This document shows, piece by piece, positions 16,071 to 27,856 of a DNA stretch of 64,000 nucleotides; the stretch's first letter is position 1; each line of letters begins with the position of its first letter. The translations under genes and the position numbers were made by a program. The DNA is from DASZQY01 sp963843565. GTDB taxonomy: Bacteria; Pseudomonadota; Alphaproteobacteria; Rhizobiales; Kaistiaceae. The notes beneath the pieces are model-generated. The model was not told where the DNA came from, searched no databases, and saw nothing but the letters and a program-made list of their open reading frames with translations. The stretch is taken from contig CAWJKY010000003.1 in the NCBI GenBank assembly GCA_963843565.1, positions 1,550,001 through 1,614,000 of the forward strand, written 5' to 3'.

Positions 16071-17537
16071 TCAGGAGACGCCGGGACCGATCCCCGGGAC
16101 CTCGCCGGCAAGCTGAACCGGATCCTCGCCGGATGGCGACGGCCGGAACTGCGTCAATCCCAGCTTCTCGCGCCGGCTCCAGCGGGCGACCATCAGAACC
16201 GCGACGATGGCGAGGCCGCTGGCAAGGCCCATCCACACCCCCCTGCCCTGGAGTGGCGTCCACAGGCCGAGCATGAATGCCATCGGCAGGCCGATCCCCC
16301 AGTAGCCGATGCCGGCAAAGATCATCGGCACGCGCGTGTCGCCGAGGCCGCGCAGCATTCCGGCACCGGACGCCTGGCCGGCATCGAAAACCTGGAACAG
16401 GCCGGCAAACACGACGAAGGAAACGGCGAGGTCGATGACCGGCTGGTTGGCCGCCACGCTGAGGTCCAGAAAGATGCCGACCAGGGCGCGGCCGAAGACG
16501 AGCATCGCGAACGCCGTGCAGCAGGCATAGACGAGCGACAGAATCCAGGCCGTCCAGCCGGCCCGCCCGATCCCGGCGAGATTGCCGGCGCCATAGGCAA
16601 GACCGACCCGCACGGTCGCCGCCTGGCCCAGGCCGAGCGGCACCATGAAGGCCACAGAAGCGATCTGGATGGCGATCGAATGGGCGGCGAGCGCCTCCGG
16701 CCCGATGACGCCCATGACGAAAACGGCGCCGTTGAAGACGGTTACCTCGAAGGCGACCGTGACGGCGATCGGCAGGCCGATCCGCCAGATCTCCCGGAAA
16801 CGGCGCCAGTCGGGCCGCCAGAAGCGACCGAACAGATGATAGCGACGGAAGCGGCGATCGACCGAAATGAGGACTCCGAGGCCGATCGCCATCAGGATGT
16901 TCACGATCGTCGTCGCGATGCCGGCGCCGGGCAGGCCGAGGGCCGGCATGCCGAGATGTCCGAACATCAGCACCCAGACCAGCAGCGCGTTGACGCCGAC
17001 GGCGCCAATGCCGATCCACAACGCCGACAGCGGCCGCTCGAGCGCCGACACGAAGTTGCGCAGCACCTGATAGAACAGGAACGGCAGGAACGCCCACTGG
17101 AAGGTGTGGAGATAGCGCGCCGCGTCATGGGCGAGCGCCGGCTCCTGACGGAGCGCCAGCAGGATCGGCTCCGCCTGCCACAGGACCACCCATATCGGAA
17201 TGGTGAAGGCGGTCGCCGCCCAGAAGCCCTGACGGATGGTTCGGCGGACCTCGCGCACCGCGTAGCGTCGGCGGCCGAGCTCGTGGGCCACCAGCGGCGA
17301 GGTGGCGGTGACCAGGCCGATGCCGAAGATGAGGAAGGCGAAGTTCAGGTTGACGCCCAGCGCGCCGGCGGCGAGCGCGCTGGGACCGAGCCAGCCCATC
17401 ATGATGACGTCGGTGGTGGCGAGGCCGATCTGCGAGAGGTTGGTGAGGACCAGCGGCCAGGCGAGCGAAACGGTGGCGCGAAGCTCACGGCTCCACGCCC
17501 CGGACGGGGCTGGTCCTGTCGTCGCCAAACCTGACAT
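16071..17537 (-). CDS. MATE family multidrug efflux protein (NorM-like)
   Basis: Inner-membrane cation-coupled antiporter of 488 residues with about twelve hydrophobic segments arranged as two halves. The N-terminal half begins with the MATE pattern ATVSLAWPLVLTNLSQIGLATTDVIMMGWLG and GLVTATSPLVAHELGRRRY; the second half repeats the theme with RVGLAYGAGNLAGIGRAGW. Length and order match NorM/DinF-type transporters. The ATG at 17535-17537 gives MSGLATTGP before the first helix. It stands alone, transcribed leftwards, with a 167-bp gap to the small exported protein and 56 bp from the MliC-like gene behind it. Substrate and coupling ion (Na+ or H+) cannot be read. Confidence 0.88.
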   Translation of the reverse strand: MSGLATTGPAPSGAWSRELRATVSLAWPLVLTNLSQIGLATTDVIMMGWLGPSALAAGALGVNLNFAFLIFGIGLVTATSPLVAHELGRRRYAVREVRRTIRQGFWAATAFTIPIWVVLWQAEPILLALRQEPALAHDAARYLHTFQWAFLPFLFYQVLRNFVSALERPLSALWIGIGAVGVNALLVWVLMFGHLGMPALGLPGAGIATTIVNILMAIGLGVLISVDRRFRRYHLFGRFWRPDWRRFREIWRIGLPIAVTVAFEVTVFNGAVFVMGVIGPEALAAHSIAIQIASVAFMVPLGLGQAATVRVGLAYGAGNLAGIGRAGWTAWILSLVYACCTAFAMLVFGRALVGIFLDLSVAANQPVIDLAVSFVVFAGLFQVFDAGQASGAGMLRGLGDTRVPMIFAGIGYWGIGLPMAFMLGLWTPLQGRGVWMGLASGLAIVAVLMVARWSRREKLGLTQFRPSPSGEDPVQLAGEVPGIGPGVS

Positions 17538-17593
17538 GACGCGGCGCTTCTAGACCGGCGCCGGGCCTTCCGCCAGCCCGCCGGCGGGAAAAG

Positions 17594-17959
17594 CTAACGG
17601 CGCATGCAATGGCGCGGCGGGGTGTTGCCGTTTTCCCAGACGATGGCGTCGCCCCGAACGTCCAGCATGGCCGCGTCACTTATGTATCGCGCGCCAACAC
17701 CTGCCGGCGCCGGAAAGAGATCGACAGGCGGTTTGTCCGGTTCGGAAACGGTCGCGACCTGACCGCCAAAGGTGACCTCGAGAGACGAGCCATCCTCGCA
17801 GGAATAGGCCACGACCCTGCCGGCACCGGACGGCGGCGGCGTCGGCATGCGCTCGTCGGCAACCACGTCAAAATCGCCGCTCGCGGCGCGCGCCGCTCCG
17901 ACAGCGGACAGGGCGCCGAGGGCGAGAAGCAGGGTCAAGCATGTGTCGACCCTGCGCAT
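17594..17959 (-). CDS. Exported MliC-like domain protein (putative lysozyme inhibitor)
   Basis: 121-residue exported protein; start taken at the ATG at 17957-17959 because the signal peptide MRRVDTCLTLLLALGALSAVGAARA begins there. The mature domain (about residues 50-118) resembles MliC/PliC inhibitors of C-type lysozyme: YSCEDGSSLEVTFGG at the start, GARYISDAAMLDVRGDAIVWENGN at the end, and two cysteines (C54 and C118) positioned like the MliC disulfide. The SGxxYxxG-like active loop of MliC is here GVGARYISD. It is a close relative of the C-terminal domain of the next gene, from which it is separated by 33 bp, so the two were probably formed by duplication. Inhibitory activity is inferred. 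Confidence 0.7.
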   Translation of the reverse strand: MRRVDTCLTLLLALGALSAVGAARAASGDFDVVADERMPTPPPSGAGRVVAYSCEDGSSLEVTFGGQVATVSEPDKPPVDLFPAPAGVGARYISDAAMLDVRGDAIVWENGNTPPRHCMRR

Positions 17960-17992
17960 GGCGGTCGGGCCCCGAGGCACGCGGGCAAACGG

Positions 17993-19162
17993 CTATTGCT
18001 GGCGGCAGAACCGATTGCCGTTGTAGCCGTTATTCCAGATGACGCTGGCGCCCTGGAAGTTCAGTTCGGCGGCGCCGCCACGGTAGTACTGGTTCGAAGC
18101 GTCGCCTCCGGCCGCGAACAGCGCCATGGGGACCGCGCCGTTCTCCGACACGGCGGCGCTCGAACCGCCGATTGAGATGTCCAGCTGCGTACCGTCGCCG
18201 CAAACGTAGGAGTACGAGGGGCCGGAGAAGTCCACCGGCGGCGGCGTGTAGGGCGGCGGCTCGACCACTGGCGGCGGCTGCACGACGACCGGGGGCGGCT
18301 GCACGACGACCGGCGGCGGGTTGCAGGCGGACAGGAACTGGCGCACGCGCGCAGCACTCCCCGAAAGGGACAGCGTGTAGGGCGCGCCGTTGCCAACGGC
18401 GACGGTCACCTCATTTTCGCGGATGAGCGCCGCCCAGAGCGTATCGCCGAGCGGCACCAGCATGACCGGCCGCACCGCGCCAGCGACCGCCTGAGTGGTC
18501 GCGGCATAGGACTTGACCAGCCCGCCAGCCTGGAAGCTGACCGGCACCGAGGCGCCCGGCGCCAGGCCCTCCGGCGCCAGTTCGATGGTGCCGTTGGGAT
18601 TGCCGGGCTTGCACTGGCCGACGAAGGCCCACTGGCTGCCGTCGGCGGTGCCGTAGGAGACGGTGACGGTGTCGTTCTGCGCGGTGAACGACCACTGCAT
18701 GGGAGGGCCGGAGGGAGCCACCGGCGTCGGCTGCGGAGCGGGCGCGGCGGGCGGCGGCAGGGGCTGGACGACGGCGGGGGCGTTCCCCTGCGCGGGCGGC
18801 GTTTCGGCCGGTGGCGACGTTGCGGCGTCGCCAGCGGTGGCGGCCGAAACGGAAACGGTGAGGTCCCAGTTGCTGGAGCACAGGTTGACGCTGGCATCGA
18901 TGTGGCGGCCGTCGGAGGTCACCAGATCCAGCCGATTGGCGCACGGGATGGTCCCGTTCTTGTTTTCGATGCGAAAGACCGTGTCGGCGTCGTTGAAGCC
19001 GGCGACCGGCAGCTCGGCGCCATTTCGGAACGCCTGGACGATGGTGACCGACGAATCGGTCGTGCGCACCGTGAACAGGCGGCTTTCGGCGACGGCGGCA
19101 TCGCCGGCGGCGAGCGCGCCAAGGGCGACGACAAGGGCAAGAGCACCGTGGACACTACGCAT
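17993..19162 (-). CDS. Multidomain exported protein with C-terminal MliC-like domain
   Basis: 389-residue exported protein: signal peptide 1-26, N-terminal domain about 27-105 (cysteines C74 and C95), Pro/Ala linker 115-152, middle domain about 153-282 (C184 and C280), a PPPVV-type linker (about 282-310) encoded by short tandem repeats near 18262-18318, and a C-terminal domain 315-389 (C321 and C386). Each folded part thus has one cysteine pair. The last part (YSYVCGDGTQLDISIGGSSAAVSENG, then VIWNNGYNGNRFC) matches the MliC-like domain of the neighbouring small protein. The first two domains are not recognised. No lipobox is present, so the protein is probably soluble or associated with peptidoglycan. 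It precedes the small MliC-like gene by 33 bp in the same direction. Confidence 0.7.
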   Translation of the reverse strand: MRSVHGALALVVALGALAAGDAAVAESRLFTVRTTDSSVTIVQAFRNGAELPVAGFNDADTVFRIENKNGTIPCANRLDLVTSDGRHIDASVNLCSSNWDLTVSVSAATAGDAATSPPAETPPAQGNAPAVVQPLPPPAAPAPQPTPVAPSGPPMQWSFTAQNDTVTVSYGTADGSQWAFVGQCKPGNPNGTIELAPEGLAPGASVPVSFQAGGLVKSYAATTQAVAGAVRPVMLVPLGDTLWAALIRENEVTVAVGNGAPYTLSLSGSAARVRQFLSACNPPPVVVQPPPVVVQPPPVVEPPPYTPPPVDFSGPSYSYVCGDGTQLDISIGGSSAAVSENGAVPMALFAAGGDASNQYYRGGAAELNFQGASVIWNNGYNGNRFCRQQ

Positions 19163-19259
19163 CGACTTCGCCTCTCTGGCCGGGTGTCAATTCAGGCTGC
19201 AAACGGGCCCTTCTCGCAAGGCCTCGCTGAATGGGCGATGAATACCGCCGCGGCCCCCC

Positions 19260-20138
19260 TCACACGCTCAGGCGGAAGGTGTTTTCCGGGGCGCCGGGGA
19301 CATTGACCGCGATCGCGAACAGGCCACCGGCGTAGCGGTCGCCAGCCGCGGCTCCCCCACCGCCACCGGCGGAGGTGATGAACAGCGTCTTCAGATCCGG
19401 TCCGCCGAACGTGCAGTTGGTGACCTTGGCGGTCGGAACCTCGACGATCCGGTCGATCTCGCCCTCCGGCGACAGCCGCACGACGCACCCGCCGCCGTAG
19501 CGGGCATTCCAGACGAAACCGTCGCGATCGACGGCCGAGCCGTCGGGGAGGCCGCGTTCGAAGCCGACGAAGAACGGGCGCTCGTTGGAGATGTCGCCGG
19601 TCAGCACGTCGAAATCGAAGACACTGAGTGTGTTGGTGACGGTGTCGCCGTTGTAGAAACGCATCGCGTCCGGGCTCCAGACGAAGGTGTTGGAGATGGC
19701 GATGCCGGTGCGCTGGACGGAGAAGCTGCCGTCGCCCTTGACGCGGAAGACGCGGCCGACAGGCTCCTCGGCGTGGCTCTCATAACCCATGGTGCCGAAC
19801 CAGAAGTTGCCGGCCGGATCGGCCTGGCCGTCGTTGGAGCGCATCGCCGGAAAGTTCCGGTCGGGATTGGCGAAATCGGCGCGGGCATCGTTGGCGGGCT
19901 GCCACAGGATCAAACGGGAGCCCAGCGCGGCGAGCAGCGTGTCGGACCGGTCGGTGAGCGCCAGGGTGGTTACCGGTTCGGAAAAGAACCAGGTCTTCAC
20001 GCCGCCGGTCGCCAGGTCGTAACGATGCACCAGGAAGCGCTCGATATCGGTCCAGTAGAGTGCTCCGTCCCCGACCTGCCAGACGATCCCCTCGCCGGTC
20101 CAGTCGCCGGCCGGCACTATGCATTCCACCTCTGCCAA
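19260..20138 (-). CDS. SMP-30/gluconolactonase family protein
   Basis: Predicted sugar lactonase with a six-bladed beta-propeller, 292 residues from a TTG start at 20136-20138. That start was preferred because AGGAGG lies 5 bases before it and the product has the normal family length; the frame stays open upstream but then runs into zwf. Metal-site and fold markers are GEGIVWQVGDGALYWTDI near the N-terminus, the NFWFGTMG segment, ISNTFVWSPDAMRFYNGDT (metal-binding Asn and Asp region) and DRDGFVWNARYGGG. It is divergent from zwf-edd with about 139 bp between starts. A lactonase acting after glucose or glucose-6-phosphate dehydrogenase would fit, but SMP-30 proteins usually take unphosphorylated lactones. 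Confidence 0.82.
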   Translation of the reverse strand: MAEVECIVPAGDWTGEGIVWQVGDGALYWTDIERFLVHRYDLATGGVKTWFFSEPVTTLALTDRSDTLLAALGSRLILWQPANDARADFANPDRNFPAMRSNDGQADPAGNFWFGTMGYESHAEEPVGRVFRVKGDGSFSVQRTGIAISNTFVWSPDAMRFYNGDTVTNTLSVFDFDVLTGDISNERPFFVGFERGLPDGSAVDRDGFVWNARYGGGCVVRLSPEGEIDRIVEVPTAKVTNCTFGGPDLKTLFITSAGGGGGAAAGDRYAGGLFAIAVNVPGAPENTFRLSV

Positions 20139-20277
20139 TCCATCCTCCTCGACCGCATCGCCGCCGCTTTGCAGCGCCACATTTCTTCTGCCAAAACCTG
20201 ACTTGCCAGTGTAGACCCCTTCCGTCGCCGCCGGGAAGCCAGGCCCGGCGTCCATCCGCCCGGAGTGCTTCCTCGCC

Positions 20278-21750
20278 ATGTCCAGCCGCATTATCGCCGT
20301 CGAACCCTTCGATCTCGTCGTCTTCGGGGGCGCCGGCGACCTCGCCTACCGCAAACTGCTGCCCGCCCTCTACAAGCGCCACCACGATGGCCAATTGCCG
20401 ACAATGGCGCGAATCATCGGGGTCTCGCGCCGGGCGATCAGCGACGAGGACTACCGGGCCGCGACCCTGAAGCACCTCGGCGAGCATGTCCCCGAAGGCG
20501 ACCTCGACGAGGCCGTGGTCCATTCGTTCCTCAACCGGCTGCATTTCAGGCCGGTCGACGCGCAATCGAACGACGGCTGGGGCGAGCTGGCCGCCCTGCT
20601 CAAGGACGGCGCCGACCGGATTCGCGCCTTCTATCTGGCGGTGGCGCCGGAGCTGTTCGGCACGATCTGCGAAAAGCTCGGCTCGCACGAGCTGGTGACG
20701 CCGAACACACGGGTGATCATCGAGAAGCCGATCGGCCACGACCTCGAATCGGCGCGCGCGGTCAACGACGAGGTCGGCCGGGTATTCGACGAAAGCCAGA
20801 TCTACCGGATCGACCACTACCTCGGAAAGGAGACGGTCCAGAATTTGATGGCGCTGCGCTTCGGCAACGCGCTTTTCGAGCCGCTGTGGAACGCGAACCA
20901 TATCGACCACGTGCAGATCACGGTGGCGGAGAGCATCGGGGTCGAGGGTCGCGGCGGCTACTACGACCACGCCGGGGCGCTGCGCGACATGATGCAGAAC
21001 CACCTGATGCAGCTCCTGTGTCTCGTGGCGATGGAGGCGCCGACCTACATGGACGCCGACTCGGTGCGCGACGAGAAGCTGAAGGTGCTGCGCGCGCTGA
21101 CCCCGATCAACGAAACGAACCATCGCGAGATGATCGTGCGCGGCCAGTACCGCGCCGGGGTCAACGGGACGATGGCGGCCTACACCACCGAGGTCGACAA
21201 CCCGGACTCGACGACCGAATCGTTCATCGCGCTCAAGGCGGGGATCAGCAATTGGCGCTGGGCGGGGGCGCCGTTTTACGTGCGCACCGGCAAGCGGATG
21301 CCGGTCCGCCGCTCGGAGATCGTCATCACGTTCCGCAAGATTCCCCATTCGATCTTCGAGGCGGGCGCCGGCACCATCGAGGAGAACCGGCTGGTGCTGC
21401 GCATCCAGCCCGACGAGGGCGTCAAGCTGTGGATCACCATCAAGGATCCCGGCCCGGGCGGCATGCGGCTGCGCTACGTGCCGCTCGACATGAGCTTCGC
21501 GGAGGCCTTCGGGGCGCGCTCGCCGGACGCCTACGAGAGGCTGATCCTCGACGTGATCCGCGGCAACCAGACGCTGTTCATGCGCCGCGACGAAGTCGAG
21601 GCGGCGTGGGCGTGGATCGACCCCATCGAGGCGGCATGGGAGGCTTCGCGGGAGGCGCCCAAGCACTACCCCGCCGGGACGTGGGGGCCGACGGCGGCGA
21701 TCGCGCTCATCGAGCGCGACGGCCGCACCTGGCACGACGAGGGCGAATAG
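20278..21750 (+). CDS. zwf: Glucose-6-phosphate 1-dehydrogenase
   Basis: Oxidises glucose 6-phosphate to 6-phosphogluconolactone with reduction of NAD(P)+, the entry step of the Entner-Doudoroff and oxidative pentose-phosphate routes. The protein is 490 residues, normal for bacterial Zwf. The nucleotide-binding beginning DLVVFGGAGDLAYRKLLPALY carries the GxxGDLA pattern, and the active-site hallmark IDHYLGKE lies near residues 179-186, with the catalytic His in HYLGKE. The C-terminal RRDEVEAAWAWIDP is also typical. The ATG at 20278 gives a short leader before the Rossmann fold. edd follows 143 bp downstream on the same strand; no phosphogluconolactonase (pgl) gene lies between them, unlike many rhizobial zwf-pgl-edd operons. 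Confidence 0.95.
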   Translation: MSSRIIAVEPFDLVVFGGAGDLAYRKLLPALYKRHHDGQLPTMARIIGVSRRAISDEDYRAATLKHLGEHVPEGDLDEAVVHSFLNRLHFRPVDAQSNDGWGELAALLKDGADRIRAFYLAVAPELFGTICEKLGSHELVTPNTRVIIEKPIGHDLESARAVNDEVGRVFDESQIYRIDHYLGKETVQNLMALRFGNALFEPLWNANHIDHVQITVAESIGVEGRGGYYDHAGALRDMMQNHLMQLLCLVAMEAPTYMDADSVRDEKLKVLRALTPINETNHREMIVRGQYRAGVNGTMAAYTTEVDNPDSTTESFIALKAGISNWRWAGAPFYVRTGKRMPVRRSEIVITFRKIPHSIFEAGAGTIEENRLVLRIQPDEGVKLWITIKDPGPGGMRLRYVPLDMSFAEAFGARSPDAYERLILDVIRGNQTLFMRRDEVEAAWAWIDPIEAAWEASREAPKHYPAGTWGPTAAIALIERDGRTWHDEGE

Positions 21751-21893
21751 CCCTTCCCGGCCTGCCATGCGCGGGCGGCGGTCGCAAAGCCGTCGCCTTG
21801 CGGATACAAACAGAGCCAACCTGAAATCCACCCGCAGCAGACCGGGCATGCGGCCAATTTACGGCCGGGCCCGCCGACAGGAGGCCTTCGACC

Positions 21894-23708
<1,815 letters not shown>

Positions 23709-23732
23709 AGCGGCGGACGGTGCTACAATGCC

Positions 23733-24029
23733 GTGATGATCAGAACCTACACCTTCGTTTTCGACCCCGATCCGGACGGGGGATTCGTGGTGACGTGCCC
23801 GGCTCTACCGGGGCTGGTGACTTACGGCGAAACGATCGAGGAAGCCCGGAAGATGGCCCTCGACGCGACCGAGGGGTACATCGCGACGCTGGTCGACGAT
23901 GGCGAAACGGTGCCGGAGAGCGATCCGCCGGAGATCGCGCCGCGCTACGGCGAGTTGGTGCACACGCTGCGGGACGAGAATACCCCCACTCTTGAACAAC
24001 TGACGACGCGAACGACCGCCGCTGCATGA
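23733..24029 (+). CDS. hicB: HicB-like antitoxin
   Basis: 98-residue partner of the adjacent HicA-like toxin. The N-terminal partial RNase-H-like fold is clear: TYTFVFDPDPDGGFVVTCPALPGLVTYGETIEEARKMALDATEGYIATL, the standard HicB pattern. The C-terminal part (about residues 60-98) is short, with no evident ribbon-helix-helix or HTH, so DNA binding is uncertain. Two ATG codons at 23733 and 23736 are both possible starts. The order is antitoxin then toxin, the reverse of classic hicAB operons, with a 4-base overlap (ATGA, 24026-24029). The pair lies 24 bp downstream of edd and could be partly co-transcribed with it. Confidence 0.88.
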   Translation: MMIRTYTFVFDPDPDGGFVVTCPALPGLVTYGETIEEARKMALDATEGYIATLVDDGETVPESDPPEIAPRYGELVHTLRDENTPTLEQLTTRTTAAA

Positions 24030-24250
24030 GCCGGCTGCCGGCTCTTCGTCCGCAGGCCGTCGTCGCGGCGCTTCAACGAGCCGGATTTGCGACCGTGCGA
24101 ACGCGCGGCAGTCACTATCAGCTCCGCAATCCGACGACGGGACGGCGGGTGACGGTTCCGTTTCACCGGCGCGGCCTCACGCGCGGAACGCTTGCCTCGA
24201 TTCTCAATCAGGCCGGTTTATCGACGGAGGACCTGCTTCGGCTGCTGTAG
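24026..24250 (+). CDS. hicA: HicA-like mRNA interferase toxin
   Basis: 74-residue toxin with the double-stranded-RNA-binding-like fold of HicA. The family pattern is complete: VVAALQRAGFATVRTRGSHYQLRNP, with the catalytic histidine at residue 30 in GSHY, then the basic strand TGRRVTVPFHRR and the C-terminal GTLASILNQAGLSTEDLLRLL. HicA cleaves mRNA independently of the ribosome-coding frame and is neutralised by HicB. The start overlaps the hicB stop. A functional toxin is plausible because the histidine and length are intact. Its position between edd and the sulfur cluster, with no transposase nearby, is typical of chromosomal type II cassettes. Confidence 0.9.
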   Translation: MSRLPALRPQAVVAALQRAGFATVRTRGSHYQLRNPTTGRRVTVPFHRRGLTRGTLASILNQAGLSTEDLLRLL

Positions 24251-24263
24251 GCGCCGCCCGTTG

Positions 24264-24719
24264 CTACTTCGGCTGAATGAGGTCCCAGCGGTTGCCGTAG
24301 AGGTCGGTGAAGACCGCGACGGTGGCGTAGGGCTCGGTGCGCGGTTCTTCGAGGAAGGTGACGCCGCGGCCACGCATCGCCGCGTAGTCGCGGTCGAAAT
24401 CGTCGGTCTCCAGGAAAAAGGAGACGCGGCCGCCGGTCTGGTCGCCGATGCGGGCGGTCTGCTCCGGTGTCGCGGCCTTTGCCAGAAGAAGGCGCGCACC
24501 GCCACGTCCGCGCGGCTTCACCACCAGCCAGCGCTTGCCCTCGCCAAGGTCGGTATCTTCGGCGACGGTAAAATCGAGCTTGTCGACGAACCACGCTTTC
24601 GCCTCGTCGTAGTCGCGGACGACGAGAGCGACGGTGGCCAGACGGCGGTCAGGTGCGGCGGCCAAGTTATTCGGCCCGCTTGCGCGCCCACGGGCGGGTG
24701 CCGGCCGGGACTTCGCCAT
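24264..24719 (-). CDS. VOC (glyoxalase/bleomycin-resistance fold) family protein
   Basis: 151-residue protein with a single vicinal-oxygen-chelate domain: RRLATVALVVRDYDEAKAWFVDKLDFTVAEDTDLGEGKRWLVV begins the first beta-alpha-beta-beta-beta unit, and GRVSFFLETDDFDRDYAAMRGRGVTFLEEPRTEPYATVAVFTDLYGNRWDLIQP completes the second. The terminal motif with Glu/Asp and FTDLYGNRWDLIQ is common to glyoxalase-I-like proteins. The start is uncertain: the ATG at 24719 overlaps the DUF934 gene by 53 bases, whereas a TTG at 24665 would begin just after that gene's stop and still include the whole domain. It is the last gene of the leftward sulfur cluster, though its function need not be related. Confidence 0.78.
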   Translation of the reverse strand: MAKSRPAPARGRASGPNNLAAAPDRRLATVALVVRDYDEAKAWFVDKLDFTVAEDTDLGEGKRWLVVKPRGRGGARLLLAKAATPEQTARIGDQTGGRVSFFLETDDFDRDYAAMRGRGVTFLEEPRTEPYATVAVFTDLYGNRWDLIQPK

Positions 24720-25176
24720 CGCCCGGCCAGGCGGGCTGGAGGTAGTGCGGCACCTCGGGCCATTCGCCGTTCTCGAAAGCGGCGATGAGCACCGGGTCGC
24801 TGGTCTCGAAGGCGTCGATGCCGACGCGCATCATCATCGGCACCTGGTCGATGATGTAGACGCCGGTGGCGCGGATCTCGCCGGGGTAGCCGTCGCGCTC
24901 CCGCAGCAGACGGGCGATGGAGAAGGCGCGGCCGTCGGCGTATTTCGGGATGGTGAGGACGATCAGCGGAAAGCGCGGGAGGTCGTCCGCGACGTCGCGC
25001 CAGTCGCTGCCCGGCTCGATCAGCACGCCGAGGGGCGCGTTGCGGGCGGCCAGCGTGTCGTGGTCGTCGCGCCAGCGCTTGAGGCTGACGACGGCGGGCG
25101 CATCGGCGGGCAGTGGCGCATCGTCGGCGACGATCTGCCAGCGGTCCTCGACGAAGGCGTGGTTCTTCCAGAGCAC
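24667..25176 (-). CDS. DUF934 family protein of the sulfate-assimilation cluster
   Basis: 169-residue protein of DUF934, a family almost always encoded beside cysI/cysH in proteobacteria and of unknown biochemical role. Recognisable family segments are LGVLIEPGSDWRDVADDLPRFPLIVLTIPKYADGRAFSIARLLRERDGYPGEIRATG and VYIIDQVPMMMRVGIDAFE. No membrane helix or signal peptide is visible, so it is cytosolic. It lies 135 bp downstream of cysH in the same direction, with a palindromic intergenic repeat in the gap, so it may be transcribed at a lower level than cysIH. The genomic association suggests a helper or assembly role in sulfite or sulfate reduction, but this is not established. Confidence 0.85.
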   Translation of the reverse strand: MLWKNHAFVEDRWQIVADDAPLPADAPAVVSLKRWRDDHDTLAARNAPLGVLIEPGSDWRDVADDLPRFPLIVLTIPKYADGRAFSIARLLRERDGYPGEIRATGVYIIDQVPMMMRVGIDAFETSDPVLIAAFENGEWPEVPHYLQPAWPGDGEVPAGTRPWARKRAE

Positions 25177-25194
25177 CGAAATCTACCCCTCACC

Positions 25195-25254
25195 CTTCGA
25201 GCCTAAGTCGCTGCGCTCCCAAGGCTCGAAGCCCTCTCCCACAAGGGGAGAGGG
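25195..25254. repeat. Compound palindromic intergenic repeat
   Basis: Two adjacent inverted repeats lie in the cysH-DUF934 gap: CTTCGAGCCT (25195-25204) with AGGCTCGAAG (25222-25231), then CCCTCTCCC (25232-25240) with GGGAGAGGG (25246-25254). The second is the kind of CCCTCTCCC/GGGAGAGGG element often scattered between genes in alphaproteobacterial genomes. It would form two hairpins in the cys transcript. Confidence 0.7.
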
Positions 25255-25311
25255 GGAGCGAATCTCCGCTTGGGTCGTTGCCTGCCCGAAGTGACATGGA
25301 AGTAAGTATCA

Positions 25312-26050
25312 TCAGATACCGCTGCCATCGCTTTCGAGATCGGTGTGGATGCCGCATTCGATTTTGTCGACGCCGCGCCAGCGGCCGGCGCGGCTGTCCT
25401 CGCCGGGCGCGACCCTGGTGGTGCAGGGCACGCAGCCGATCGACGGGAAGCCGCGCGCCACCAGCGGATGGGCCGGCAGCTCGTGGCGGCTGGCGTAATC
25501 GGCGAGATCGGCGCCCGACCAGCGGGCGAGCGGGTTGACCTTGATGCGATCGCCGTCGGCCTCGAAGAGCGGCAGCGCGGCGCGGGTGGCGGTCTGGAAG
25601 CGCTTGCGGCCGGTGAACCACGCGTCAAAGCCGGCAAGGGCGCGCTGGAGCGGCTCGGTCTTGCGGATGCGGCAGCAGAGATCGGGATCGCTCATCCACA
25701 GGGCGCCGTAAGCATCCTTGCCGGCGAGACGGGCCGGATCGGGCTGCACGGAGCGCACGTCCGTGAGCCCCAGCCGCTCGGAAAGACGGCGACGATAGAC
25801 GAGCGTTTCGGGAAACAGCTTGCCGGTATCGAGGAAGATCACCGGGACGGCGGGGTCGATCTCCGACACCAGATGCAGGAGGACGGCCGACTCGGCGCCG
25901 AAGCTCGAGACCAGCGCGATGCGGTCCACGAACAGCTCACGAACGGCGGCGGCAATTACCTCGCCGGCGGTGCTTTCGGCGAAGCGCGCGTTCAGCGCGT
26001 CGGCGTTGGCACCGGCTTCGCCGCCGGGGCCCGCGGCAAGGGCAAGCGCA

Positions 26051-26064
<14 letters not shown>
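25312..26064 (-). CDS. cysH: Phosphoadenylyl-/adenylyl-sulfate reductase (assimilatory)
   Basis: Reduces activated sulfate to sulfite in cysteine synthesis. 250 residues. Substrate-binding SSFGAESAVLLHL (53-65) opens the PP-loop fold. The cysteines C130-C131 (DLCCRIRK) and C211, C214 (SIGCVPC) form the [4Fe-4S] set of the plant-type enzyme, which indicates APS rather than PAPS as substrate. The nucleophilic cysteine C237 sits in the C-terminal IECGIH motif. The gene overlaps the 3' end of cysI by 14 bases, so the two are translated together. Together with cysI and cysG it forms the reductive half of sulfate assimilation; the sulfate-activating genes (cysDN) are not in the window. Confidence 0.93.
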
Positions 26065-27709
<1,645 letters not shown>

Positions 27710-27731
27710 GGGCCGCCTCCCCTACCCGCTC

Positions 27732-27842
27732 ATTCCCGCGAAAGCGGGAATCCAGGAGTGGCAGATCAAGAACGACGACAGGGGCGGATACCGCGTTTGG
27801 CGATCCTTCCGGCATACACTGGATCCCCGCATGCGCGGGGAT
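27732..27842. repeat. Pair of short hairpin repeats between DUF2849 and cysI
   Basis: ATTCCCGC (27732-27739) with GCGGGAAT (27744-27751), and ATCCCCGC (27823-27830) with GCGGGGAT (27835-27842), both with 4-base loops, flank about 70 bp of unassigned DNA. The second hairpin, preceded by TGG, recurs at 41816-41835 in the urtD-urtE gap. They look like a dispersed, TGGATCCCCGC-type palindromic repeat family and could also influence expression between the two genes. Confidence 0.7.
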
Positions 27843-27856
27843 GAGCGGAAGAGGCC

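Noticed and set aside
20139..20291. Upstream extension of the SMP-30 gene into zwf
   Set aside because: It lacks family similarity and would overlap the zwf start; the TTG with AGGAGG at 20136-20149 gives a normal-length protein.
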